From: Proteobacteria bacterium UBA7420
Lineage (GTDB): Bacteria > Pseudomonadota > Gammaproteobacteria > Magnimaribacterales > D2472
Direction: 5' to 3'
Length of the DNA stretch: 20,107 nt
Assembly: GCA_002469975.1 (NCBI GenBank)
Contig: DKMG01000082.1
Location: forward strand, 1 to 20,107
The notes below the pieces were generated by a model. That model made no database searches and had not been told where the DNA came from. It worked only from the letters and a program-made list of their open reading frames with translations. Each line of letters begins with the position of its first letter. Position 1 is the first letter of the stretch. The translations under genes and the position numbers were made by a program. Shown here piece by piece: positions 1-7,283 of this stretch.

Positions 1-638
1 ACCTCGACCCTATTAACCAAGCCAAGGAATTTATGGATTATGGCTTTAGTTACCTACACATTGTCGATTTAGATGGCGCTCAAACAGGTTCACAGGAGAA
101 TCTACCCATTATTAAAAGACTTGCTTCAAACCCTAGCTTAAGCTTAGAGGTTGGTGGTGGCATTAGAAGTATTAAAAAAGCTTCAGAGATGCTTGAGCTT
201 GGCGTCACTCGTATTATTGTAGGCACCGCTTTATTTGAAACACCTAACTTTTTACCCGAACTTCAGTCAAACTTTGATCCAGATCAAATAGTCTTAGGAT
301 TAGATTTTAAAACTATTGAGGATCAACAGATAATCTTTACTCACGGATGGCAAAACCAGTCTTCTGTTAACTTGACAGAATTTTTAAATACTTATTCATA
401 TTTCTCAAATATATTAGCCACAGACATTAGTCTAGATGGTGCAATGAAAGGTCCAAGCGTAAAGGCCTATCAACATATTATCGAAACATTTCCAAGCATC
501 AACCTCATAGCCTCTGGAGGAATCTCTTCAATACAAGATATTGATGCAGTACAAACCCTTGGATGCAAGGAAGTAGTGGTTGGGAAAGCAATTTACGAAC
601 ACGCTATAAGCTTGAAGGAATTATCCAATGCTATGTAA
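1..638 (+). CDS. hisA: HisA, phosphoribosylformimino-AICAR-P isomerase (5' end outside window)
   Basis: The reading frame is open from base 3 (first codons read LDPINQAKEF) and continues to the TAA at 636-638, so the gene enters from the left edge and the ATG at 33 is internal. It is a TIM-barrel isomerase that opens the ribose ring of ProFAR to give PRFAR in histidine synthesis. Visible hallmarks are LHIVDLDGA on an early strand, VGGGIRS, the strand ending ATDISLDGAMKGP, IASGGISS and VVGKAIYE, which form the two half-barrel phosphate-binding loops. About 211 residues are present against roughly 245 for the family, so about 30 N-terminal residues, including the first catalytic Asp, lie outside the window. 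Its end overlaps hisF by 11 bases, a sign of translational coupling. Identification is firm; nothing suggests it is broken. Confidence 0.95.
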   Translation, partial: LDPINQAKEFMDYGFSYLHIVDLDGAQTGSQENLPIIKRLASNPSLSLEVGGGIRSIKKASEMLELGVTRIIVGTALFETPNFLPELQSNFDPDQIVLGLDFKTIEDQQIIFTHGWQNQSSVNLTEFLNTYSYFSNILATDISLDGAMKGPSVKAYQHIIETFPSINLIASGGISSIQDIDAVQTLGCKEVVVGKAIYEHAISLKELSNAM

Positions 639-1395
639 AAGAATAATTCCATGTCTGGATGTTCAAAATGGACTGGTAGTTAAGGGTGTTCAGTTTAAAA
701 ATCATGAGGTTATGGGGGGCATTGTTGAGCTTGCTGCCAAATATTCTAATCAGGGAGCGGATGAATTAGTTTTCTATGATATTTCTGCCAGCACTGAGGA
801 GAAAATGGTTGATAAAAGCTGGGTGAAAAAAATTTCAGAGGTTATTAACATTCCCTTTTGTGTTGCTGGTGGAATTAAATCAATGGATGATGCAAGACTA
901 ATACTTAATGAAGGAGCTGATAAAATATCTATTAATACTCCAGCCCTGTTAAATCCAAGGATGATCAGAGATCTTAGTGACGAATTTGGAGCCCAATGTG
1001 TAGTGGTTGGCATAGATGTTAAAACAATCAATTCCAAGCACCTGATATATGCCAAAACTGGAAATGAAGACACTGCTTATTCAAGTGAGATAGAAGCGCT
1101 AGATTGGTTGGAAGAGATTCAGAGCCTAGGCGCAGGAGAGGTAGTGGTTAACTCAATGAATCAGGATGGTATGAGAAATGGCTTTGATTTAGATTTAATC
1201 AAGGACCTTTCCGATCGCTGCACTATTCCGATGATTGCCTCTGGGGGAGCTGGGAGCATGGAAGATTTTACAGAAGTGTTTAAATCAACCAATGTAGATG
1301 GAGCGCTGGCAGCCAGCGTTTTTCATAAAGATATTTTTACTGTTCAGGAATTAAAAAGACATCTTCAATTCAATCAAATTAACGTAAGAGGTTAA
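628..1395 (+). CDS. hisF: HisF, imidazole glycerol phosphate synthase cyclase subunit
   Basis: This is the cyclase half of the HisFH synthase. It uses ammonia from HisH glutaminase to turn PRFAR into imidazole glycerol phosphate and AICAR. The 255 residues match the usual 250-258. The catalytic aspartates fall at the canonical positions: D11 in IIPCLDVQNG and D130 in VVGIDVKT. Phosphate-binding loops are seen in VAGGIKS, INTPALLNP, IASGGAGSMEDF and GALAASVFHK. The start ATG lies inside the end of hisA, with an AAGGA ribosome-binding site at 615-619, 8 bases upstream. hisIE follows after 3 bases. HisH is not in the window and presumably lies upstream of hisA. The identification is unambiguous. 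Confidence 0.97.
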   Translation: MLCKRIIPCLDVQNGLVVKGVQFKNHEVMGGIVELAAKYSNQGADELVFYDISASTEEKMVDKSWVKKISEVINIPFCVAGGIKSMDDARLILNEGADKISINTPALLNPRMIRDLSDEFGAQCVVVGIDVKTINSKHLIYAKTGNEDTAYSSEIEALDWLEEIQSLGAGEVVVNSMNQDGMRNGFDLDLIKDLSDRCTIPMIASGGAGSMEDFTEVFKSTNVDGALAASVFHKDIFTVQELKRHLQFNQINVRG

Positions 1396-1398
1396 ACA

Positions 1399-1989
1399 AT
1401 GGAACTAAACTGGGATAAGGTGAATGGATTAATGCCAGCTATCATTCAAGATGCAGATAGCTTGCGAGTATTAATGTTGGGCTACATGAATGCAGAAGCG
1501 CTTGAGCTTACAGAGCAATCTGGTGTTGTTACATTTTTTAGTAGAACAAAGCAAAAATTATGGACAAAGGGAGAAACTTCTGGAAACAAGCTATCTGTTA
1601 TAAAAATTCTCCATGACTGTGATAATGACACCCTTCTGATTACAGCACTTAATAATGGCCCAACATGTCATCTAGGGCGAGAATCATGCTTCCAAGAATC
1701 TCCAGGGAATATAAATTTTATTGCAAAGCTAGAAGCAGTTATTGACAGCAGCTTTGAAGAAAAAAACTCTAACTCATACACTTACAGCTTATTTATAGAT
1801 GGAATTAAAGAAATGGCCAAAAAAGTTACCGAGGAAGCTGGAGAGGTAGCTATATCTGCAGTTACAGATGATGGTCGCGTTAAAGAAGAATCAGCTGATT
1901 TGGTATACCACTTATTAGTTATGCTCCGAAAAATGGATGTGAGTTTTGATGAGGTATTAGATGTCCTAGAGCAACGCTCAGCTAAATAG
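1399..1989 (+). CDS. hisIE: HisIE, bifunctional phosphoribosyl-AMP cyclohydrolase / phosphoribosyl-ATP pyrophosphatase
   Basis: This is a fused enzyme for the second and third steps of histidine synthesis. Residues 1 to about 110 are the HisI cyclohydrolase, with the metal-binding stretch DCDNDTLLI followed by NNGPTCHLGRESCF, whose cysteines bind zinc. Residues of about 115-196 are the HisE pyrophosphohydrolase, a helical MazG-like fold with KKVTEEAGEVAISAV and EESADLVYHLLVMLR, which hold the acidic metal ligands. The length of 196 residues fits enterobacterial-type fusions of about 200. It starts 3 bases after hisF, preceded by an AGAGG-like site, and is the last gene of the his operon. Downstream it faces the AGCS gene tail to tail across 23 bases. 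Confidence 0.96.
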   Translation: MELNWDKVNGLMPAIIQDADSLRVLMLGYMNAEALELTEQSGVVTFFSRTKQKLWTKGETSGNKLSVIKILHDCDNDTLLITALNNGPTCHLGRESCFQESPGNINFIAKLEAVIDSSFEEKNSNSYTYSLFIDGIKEMAKKVTEEAGEVAISAVTDDGRVKEESADLVYHLLVMLRKMDVSFDEVLDVLEQRSAK

Positions 1990-2025
1990 ATGGAACCAAA
2001 GAGTCTGTTTAATTATTTTTCCATC
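1989..2025. repeat. Short inverted repeat at the hisIE / AGCS convergent junction
   Basis: GATGGAA (1989-1995) is the reverse complement of TTCCATC (2019-2025), with 23 bases between. The arms include the last base of the hisIE stop codon and part of the last codons of the symporter gene. There is no clear U-tract on either side, so this is at best a weak bidirectional terminator or mRNA-end hairpin, and a chance repeat is possible. Confidence 0.3.
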
Positions 2026-3677
2026 ACGTAGCTGGTGACTTGCTCTTTCATCTCCTTTCTAAGAACGAATAATGCTATTAGATTCGGTATGGTAACCAGA
2101 GCAACAACAACATATGCGATGTTCCATATGATGGTGGTATCTATGACTGCAGCTGCAATAAAACTCACAACATAGATCATTCGGTACCAAGGCACAGCAG
2201 CTTCACCAAAAATATAAGCTGTTGACCTATCCCCGTAGTAAGACCATGCAATTGCGGTTGAAAATGCAAATAACAGCAAGCCAATCGCCACAATATACTC
2301 ACCGTACATTCCTAAAACCCCGGAGGCAAATGCTTTGGAGGTTAGCTCAGCAGAGTGAATAAGGGATTTACCTTCAACCTTGATGGAGGAATTTTCAATG
2401 TCTCCATCTATAATTTCTAGAGAACCAGTGAAGGGTTCACCGCCCTCAATGAACTGGACATCTTCTGCAATTGAATTGTTATGAAAAATTGTGATGTCAT
2501 TTTGCTGCAATAAGCCATCAACAATATTTAAATTTCCAGAATAGTTTTTAACGGTTGTTGTGTTGCTAGTGAAATTTCTAGCATCAAGGATATATTTCCC
2601 GAGCTCCTCCACATCGCCTTCATTTGATTCAGTGTAAGAGCCATCAAAAATTGCCATAGATGATCTTTCAAAAGTATTTTCATATTTTTGAGTCCAAGCA
2701 CCACTAGATAGGATAACAAGTGCTGTAACACTACAAACCACTATAGTATCTATAAAGGGCTCTAGAATTGAAACCATGCCCTGTTCAACAGAATGCTCTG
2801 CTTTTGCAGATGCATGAGCGATCGGAGATGATCCCTGCCCTGCTTCATTTGAATACAAGCCTCTTGCCACTCCAAGTTTTAGACTCATTGCAAAACTTGC
2901 ACCTAAAAATCCGCCTGCTGCGGCAGACCCAGAAAATACCTGAGAGAATATAGAATGCAGTGAGGGAATGATATTTTGATAATTCTCAACGATAACAACC
3001 AAAGCACCACCAAAGTAAATCACCGCCATCACTGGAACTAATTTACTAGCAATTTTTGCAATTCTTTTGATACCACCAGCAATAATTAACCATAACATCA
3101 CGCCTAGTATCAAACCTGTAGCCAGCTTGGGAATTGAAAATGTAGAGTCAAGAACCACAGCGATATTATTAATTTGGGGCATATTGCCAGAACCAATGGC
3201 ACAAATCATCATTAAGGCAGCAAAGATCACCCCAGCCCAGCGTTTATTGAAGCCCTTCTCAATGTAGTACATTGGACCGCCTGATATAGAGCCATCAGTT
3301 AGCGTGGTTCGGTATTTATGAGCCATGGTCACTTCAACAAATTTTGTAGTCATACCAAAGATAGCTGTAATCCACATCCAGAAAATAGCTGCAGGGCCAC
3401 CAATCCATATTGCGAGAGCTACGCCACCTATGTTGCCAGTACCAACCGCACCGGACATTGCAGTTGTTAATGCCTCAAATGGGCTAGTTTCTCCTTTAGT
3501 ATCTTCTTTTGCATATTTTCCTGTCACGATTCTCCAGCCATGAGCAAAAAATTTAAATTGGGGAAAACCGAGATAAGCAGTGAAGTATATGCCTGTGCCA
3601 ATCAGAAATGCTGGAAACCACCATGAGCCACTTAGGTAGCCATCTAGAAGAAGTAGAAAATCATTAAAAGCAACCAT
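2013..3677 (-). CDS. AGCS-family sodium:alanine/glycine symporter with an extra internal domain
   Basis: This is an inner-membrane, sodium-coupled amino-acid transporter. Family hallmarks are SGAVGTGNIGGVALA (residues 75-89), GGPMYYIEKG (133-142), ARGLYSNEAGQGSSPIAHA (271-289) and LLFAFSTAIAWSYYGDR (468-484), with about ten hydrophobic segments. It has 554 residues, while most members have about 440-490. The excess is a hydrophilic block of about 110 residues (about 331-445) between TALVILSSGAWTQ and the conserved SAELTSKAFASG helix. That block contains two similar motifs, GNLNIVDGLLQQNDITI (381-397) and GSLEIIDGDIENSSIKV (418-434). The start ATG has an AAGGA site at 3684-3688, 6 bases upstream inside the end of the glutaredoxin gene, and the two genes are 2 bases apart, so they are probably co-transcribed. 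The substrate (alanine, glycine or another amino acid) cannot be read from the sequence. Confidence 0.93.
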   Translation of the reverse strand: MVAFNDFLLLLDGYLSGSWWFPAFLIGTGIYFTAYLGFPQFKFFAHGWRIVTGKYAKEDTKGETSPFEALTTAMSGAVGTGNIGGVALAIWIGGPAAIFWMWITAIFGMTTKFVEVTMAHKYRTTLTDGSISGGPMYYIEKGFNKRWAGVIFAALMMICAIGSGNMPQINNIAVVLDSTFSIPKLATGLILGVMLWLIIAGGIKRIAKIASKLVPVMAVIYFGGALVVIVENYQNIIPSLHSIFSQVFSGSAAAGGFLGASFAMSLKLGVARGLYSNEAGQGSSPIAHASAKAEHSVEQGMVSILEPFIDTIVVCSVTALVILSSGAWTQKYENTFERSSMAIFDGSYTESNEGDVEELGKYILDARNFTSNTTTVKNYSGNLNIVDGLLQQNDITIFHNNSIAEDVQFIEGGEPFTGSLEIIDGDIENSSIKVEGKSLIHSAELTSKAFASGVLGMYGEYIVAIGLLLFAFSTAIAWSYYGDRSTAYIFGEAAVPWYRMIYVVSFIAAAVIDTTIIWNIAYVVVALVTIPNLIALFVLRKEMKEQVTSYVMEK

Positions 3678-3679
3678 AG

Positions 3680-3919
3680 TTAATCCTTATTATTTTGCAG
3701 CCAGTCCTCAAGGTCTGTGTAGCCGCCAATTAGCTCATCATTAATAAATATCTGAGGCATAGTTCTAGCATGAGGATTTCTGGTCATGAGGACATCAAAA
3801 ATTTCAGGAATCTCAGCATTATGCTCTACATAAGAAATATTATTTTGCGCAAAGTAGTTTTTTGCTTTATCACAATATAAACAATTTGATTTAGAATATA
3901 TTTCAACGTTTTTAAACAT
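3680..3919 (-). CDS. grxC: Glutaredoxin (GrxC-like, dithiol)
   Basis: This is a small thioredoxin-fold disulfide reductase using glutathione. With the ATG at 3917-3919 it has 79 residues. The dithiol active site CLYC is at residues 13-16, followed by the cis-proline motif TMPQIFIN (53-60) and the glutathione-binding GGYTDLEDWL. A longer reading with a TTG at 3935-3937 would add six residues (MAYNLL in that frame). The ATG gives the normal family start MFKNVEIYS, so I prefer it. No Shine-Dalgarno sequence precedes the ATG; instead a perfect TATAAT sits 6 bases upstream, so the message may be leaderless. The AGCS symporter follows 2 bases after the stop. A divergent dehydrogenase begins 18 bases from the ATG. 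Confidence 0.92.
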   Translation of the reverse strand: MFKNVEIYSKSNCLYCDKAKNYFAQNNISYVEHNAEIPEIFDVLMTRNPHARTMPQIFINDELIGGYTDLEDWLQNNKD

Positions 3920-3925
3920 CAGGAG

Positions 3926-3931
3926 ATTATA
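3926..3931 (-). promoter_or_regulatory. Candidate -10 box of the glutaredoxin-AGCS operon
   Basis: TATAAT on the minus strand lies 6 bases before the glutaredoxin ATG, which would put the transcription start at or next to the start codon. No good -35 hexamer is visible at 16-18 bases. The stretch also overlaps the ribosome-binding region of the divergent dehydrogenase gene. Confidence 0.35.
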
Positions 3932-3937
3932 AGCCAA

Positions 3938-4705
3938 ATGTCATTATTTAATTTAAAAAACAAGTCATTTTTAATAACTGGCTCCTCACGTGGCATTGGT
4001 AAGTCGATTGCGCTTCATGCAGCCAAAGAGGGAGCCAAGGTTATCATATCGAGCAGAAAAATTGATGCATGTATTGCAACTGCTAATGAGATTAATAGCT
4101 TGGTTGGGAGTGAAGCAGCTTACCCAATTGCTGCAAATATTGGCGATGAATCCCAACTGCAACACTTGGTTGATGAAACAAATAATTTATTTGGCAAGAT
4201 AGATATATTGATTTGTAACGCAGCAACTAATCCCTTCATGGGCTCAATGATGGATATCCCATCTGATTCCTTTGATAAGATCATGCAAAATAACGTTAAG
4301 TCTAACCATATCCTTTCAAAGCTCGTATTGCCCCAAATGATCGAAAGAAAAGATGGTGTCATTATTATCGTCTCTAGCATTGGTGGTTTGCGAGGTAGCT
4401 CTTTACTGGGCGCTTACAATATGAGCAAGGCAGCAGATATCATGATGGTTAAAAATATTGCTTCTGAGTTTGGACATTGCAATATTCGAGCTAATGCAAT
4501 TGCACCAGGCCTTATCAAGACAGATTTTGCAAAGGCTCTTTGGGATAATCCAGAGATATTAAAAGTCTTTACAGATAAGGTACCAATGAAAAGAATTGGT
4601 GAGCCAGAAGAAATTGCTGGTGTTGCTTTGATGTTAGCCTCTGACGCAGGAGCATATATCAATGGGCAAACACTGGTGGTCGATGGTGGGTCAACAATCG
4701 TCTAA
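3938..4705 (+). CDS. Short-chain dehydrogenase/reductase (classical SDR)
   Basis: This is an NAD(P)-dependent oxidoreductase with a Rossmann fold and 255 residues, normal for classical SDRs. The cofactor motif TGSSRGIG is at residues 14-21 and the structural NAAT motif at 94-97. The catalytic serine is S147 in IIIVSSIGG, and Y160 with K164 forms YNMSK. The C-terminal region has NAIAPGLIKTDFAKAL and ends INGQTLVVDGGSTIV, as in FabG-like and DHRS4-like enzymes. The substrate cannot be deduced. R18 after TGSS and SSRK at 38-41 lean towards NADPH, but this is only a hint. An AGGAG site at 3921-3925 lies 12 bases before the ATG, a long spacing. It is a single gene, divergent from the glutaredoxin gene and convergent with holB. 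Confidence 0.88.
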   Translation: MSLFNLKNKSFLITGSSRGIGKSIALHAAKEGAKVIISSRKIDACIATANEINSLVGSEAAYPIAANIGDESQLQHLVDETNNLFGKIDILICNAATNPFMGSMMDIPSDSFDKIMQNNVKSNHILSKLVLPQMIERKDGVIIIVSSIGGLRGSSLLGAYNMSKAADIMMVKNIASEFGHCNIRANAIAPGLIKTDFAKALWDNPEILKVFTDKVPMKRIGEPEEIAGVALMLASDAGAYINGQTLVVDGGSTIV

Positions 4706-4714
4706 TAGATTAGA
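4701..4714 (+). terminator. Possible weak terminator between the SDR gene and holB
   Basis: TCTAAT-AG-ATTAGA is a perfect inverted repeat that spans the SDR stop codon. It is followed by ATTTTG on the plus strand. The stem is only 5-6 bp and almost all A/T, so intrinsic termination would be inefficient; it may act only as an mRNA 3'-end hairpin. Confidence 0.25.
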
Positions 4715-4723
4715 ATTTTGATA

Positions 4724-5716
4724 TTACTTGCAAAGAGCCTGCAACTTAAAAAGAAAGTGACTTAATCCTATTTGCTCATTTAATGTCGCCACTTTATTTA
4801 ATGCAACTTTGTAGTCAGTCAAATCTTCCAATAACTCCGAAATATCCTGCGTGCTTAAAGCCTTATGATCAAGAATTCCCATCATAGAGTTAGGTTTGTA
4901 AAAACCCATGAGGATACCAAGGTTTGTTTTGAGAAATAGGATTAAAGAGTCTATTTTTTCCTCAAGGGTAATATCCAATTCTTTGTAATGTTTTATCATG
5001 GCAAATGTATCCACCTCTCCCTGACAGTATGAATTCAACTTGATTGTCAGATCCTGATAATGGGTCACATGATCATTAGTTATAAATTGCTCTATAGCAA
5101 GTGGCGTTGAATCTGGAGCAAAATTCAGAGACGAGGATTCAATGTAACCTTGATTTAACAACCAACTGTCAATTTGATCACTTGAGGGATTTTGAATGGA
5201 TAGGTGTGTAGATCGGCTATAAATGGTGGGTAAAAAATTCCTACGTTTATTGGAAACCAGAAGAATAAATTTATTTAATGGCAGTTCCTCGAGGGTTTTA
5301 AGCAAAGCATTTTGAGAGCTTTTATTCATCAGATGCGCCTCAAATATAATTCCAACTCTGGACTTCGATACGGAATTAGAAAAAGAGATAAAGTCGTTTA
5401 GAGCTCTAATGCCATCTATTTTTTTTGAAGTTAAGGAATCTTTTTTGGTTCCAGACGGGGCTAGTAGGCTTGAAGAAGAATCCGCAGAAGTTAAAAAACA
5501 ATAGTCTGGATGTGATCCAGCTTCGAAGTAATTGCATGAATTGCAGTTATTACATGGCTTATCAACCGAAAGACAGAGTAATTTTTTTGCAAAGTATGAG
5601 GCTAGCAAATGCTTTCCTAAGCCTGCTTCACCATCAATTAAAAGGCAGGAAGGGAATTGTGAATTTGAGTACTGATCAACGGCACTCTTCAGCCAAGGGT
5701 ACTTTTGCTCAATCAT
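4724..5716 (-). CDS. holB: DNA polymerase III subunit delta' (HolB)
   Basis: This is a clamp-loader subunit that works with DnaX and HolA to load the beta sliding clamp. The 330 residues match the family (about 334 in E. coli). The P-loop-like GEAGLGKH is at residues 29-36. A zinc module has cysteines at 48, 55, 58 and 61 with the spacing C-x6-C-x2-C-x2-C, followed by EAGSHPDY. The sensor region reads EAHLMNKSSQNALLKTLEE, the usual AAA+ box. The SRC motif of clamp-loader subunits is represented by SRST near residue 168, so its cysteine is replaced. It overlaps tmk by 4 bases and is the last gene of the long operon, as in the E. coli order mltG-tmk-holB. Confidence 0.92.
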   Translation of the reverse strand: MIEQKYPWLKSAVDQYSNSQFPSCLLIDGEAGLGKHLLASYFAKKLLCLSVDKPCNNCNSCNYFEAGSHPDYCFLTSADSSSSLLAPSGTKKDSLTSKKIDGIRALNDFISFSNSVSKSRVGIIFEAHLMNKSSQNALLKTLEELPLNKFILLVSNKRRNFLPTIYSRSTHLSIQNPSSDQIDSWLLNQGYIESSSLNFAPDSTPLAIEQFITNDHVTHYQDLTIKLNSYCQGEVDTFAMIKHYKELDITLEEKIDSLILFLKTNLGILMGFYKPNSMMGILDHKALSTQDISELLEDLTDYKVALNKVATLNEQIGLSHFLFKLQALCK

Positions 5717-6312
5717 AAGCTAAGAGTTGACGTGATTTGCGCCATAGTTTTATTATGAATCTCTTCTTCTGAATCGCTTGCATCAATGAGATGTACTTCT
5801 TGTAAAGTTTGAGATAAATGCACGTAACCAGATCTAACTCTCTCAAAGAACTCTAATCCAGATGACTCAATTCTATCTTTGGTATCATTCGCCTTGCGTT
5901 GAAAGCCTTGTTTAACATCCAGATCGTAAAGTATAGTTAAATCTGGTGTTGGACACTTAATCCCCGCAATTAATTCATCAATAAAATTCAGAGATAACCC
6001 TCTTCCATAGCCTTGATAAGCAATGGAAGCGTGGTAGTAGCGATCGCACAACACAAAATCCTCTGCTGCATTAGTGAGATGTATTTTAATCATTTCAGCT
6101 CTTGCGCTAAACATTAACAATAGCTCGGTTTGATAAGAAAAATTGGACTCATTCGATAGCAGTAAATCTCTTATTTGCTCACCGAATTTAGTTGATCCAG
6201 GTTCTCTTATTAACTTAACAGTAAAATTTTGATCTTCTAACCAGGCTTTAACCAAGGCAATTTGAGTAGATTTGCCAACCCCTTCCACGCCTTCAAAGGT
6301 AATTAATTTCAT
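5713..6312 (-). CDS. tmk: Thymidylate kinase
   Basis: This enzyme phosphorylates dTMP to dTDP in the cytoplasm. It has 199 residues, within the normal 200-215 range. The P-loop GVEGVGKST (residues 8-16), REPGST (36-41), the DRY motif (90-92) and the substrate/LID stretch AYQGYGRG (98-105) are all intact. The glycine- and arginine-containing QGYGRG matches bacterial enzymes. It overlaps mltG upstream and holB downstream by 4 bases each, an arrangement typical of translational coupling. Confidence 0.95.
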   Translation of the reverse strand: MKLITFEGVEGVGKSTQIALVKAWLEDQNFTVKLIREPGSTKFGEQIRDLLLSNESNFSYQTELLLMFSARAEMIKIHLTNAAEDFVLCDRYYHASIAYQGYGRGLSLNFIDELIAGIKCPTPDLTILYDLDVKQGFQRKANDTKDRIESSGLEFFERVRSGYVHLSQTLQEVHLIDASDSEEEIHNKTMAQITSTLSL

Positions 6313-7283
6313 AATGCTTTATTTAGTTGATATTTTCGAACTGCCTGGAGGTGCTCAGCATAATTGCGTGAGAAATAATGAGTTCCATCTCCCTTAGCAA
6401 CAAAATATAAATATTCATTCGGCTCACCTAATATTACTGCTTCCAACGAGCTTTTACTAACTATTGATATAGGGGTTGGAGGCAAGCCAGAAATTTGATA
6501 AGTATTGTATTTATTTGATGGATCTTTTAGATTTTTCTTAGTAATGTTGCCATTAAAGTTAGGAAGCAATCCATATATGATTGTTGGATCTGCTTGTAAT
6601 CGCATCTTTAGGTTCAGTCTGTTTAAAAAAACTCCTGCTATTATTGATTTTTCATCATCATTTCCAGCTTCTTTCTCCACAATTGAAGCAAGAATAATGG
6701 CATCATCTAGAGTTTTAAGGGGATTTAAAGAGGTCTTTAGTTTCCATATTGATTGGCTGTAGTCAATAAAAGCAGCCTGAGAATGCAAGAGAATGGTTGA
6801 TACGGGAGAGTTATGCTTATAAAAATATGTATCAGGCATGAGTGTGCCCTCATGAAATGCAAGCCCTGGATCCAGGCATGAAAATTTTGGGCAATCAAAG
6901 TTTAAATTAGATGATTGAATGAGTTTTTTAAGCTCAAATAAATTTGATCCTTCTTGAATTTTGAATTTGTATTGTTTTATTGAGCCATTAGATATATCGG
7001 CAAAGAATTGACGCCATGTTTTGTCGACCAACTCGTAATGACCAGCTTGAATAAAGTCAATACCGCTAGTATATAAATAAGCCTTTAAAAGAAATTCTTC
7101 ACCCGATGTTACTGAAAGTTGGCGCAATACTGTGTTTAAGGACTGACCTTTTTCAATGGTAATAGTGGTCGACTTATTTGATATTAAGGAGTGGGAGAAT
7201 GATGTCGTTGTTCCAATAATAACTAAGCTCAAAAAGACAAAGAGAGACAGGATCTGGATAAACTTAAATTTTCTTAAAAACAA
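6309..7283 (-). CDS. mltG: MltG, endolytic peptidoglycan transglycosylase (YceG)
   Basis: MltG is an inner-membrane enzyme that cuts nascent glycan strands and so sets their length. A single N-terminal membrane segment (FIQILSLFVFLSLVIIG) is followed by a periplasmic LysM-like region (TITIEKGQSLNTVLRQL) and the YceG catalytic domain. The catalytic glutamate lies in ASIVEKEAG, and further family motifs are RLQADPTIIYGL, YNTYQISGLPPTPIS and YLYFVAKGDGTHYFS. No ATG is available: the frame offers TTG codons at 7310, 7304 and 7283, all inside the end of fabF. I chose 7283 because it gives a short positively charged tail before the membrane segment (about 324 residues) and a 20-base overlap, with GGGGGA about 13 bases upstream. 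pabC, which lies between fabF and mltG in E. coli, is absent. Confidence 0.9.
   Translation of the reverse strand: MFLRKFKFIQILSLFVFLSLVIIGTTTSFSHSLISNKSTTITIEKGQSLNTVLRQLSVTSGEEFLLKAYLYTSGIDFIQAGHYELVDKTWRQFFADISNGSIKQYKFKIQEGSNLFELKKLIQSSNLNFDCPKFSCLDPGLAFHEGTLMPDTYFYKHNSPVSTILLHSQAAFIDYSQSIWKLKTSLNPLKTLDDAIILASIVEKEAGNDDEKSIIAGVFLNRLNLKMRLQADPTIIYGLLPNFNGNITKKNLKDPSNKYNTYQISGLPPTPISIVSKSSLEAVILGEPNEYLYFVAKGDGTHYFSRNYAEHLQAVRKYQLNKAL

Noticed and set aside
1..638. hisA as a truncated pseudogene
   Set aside because: The frame is open to the left edge of the window with conserved sequence, so the missing part is simply outside.
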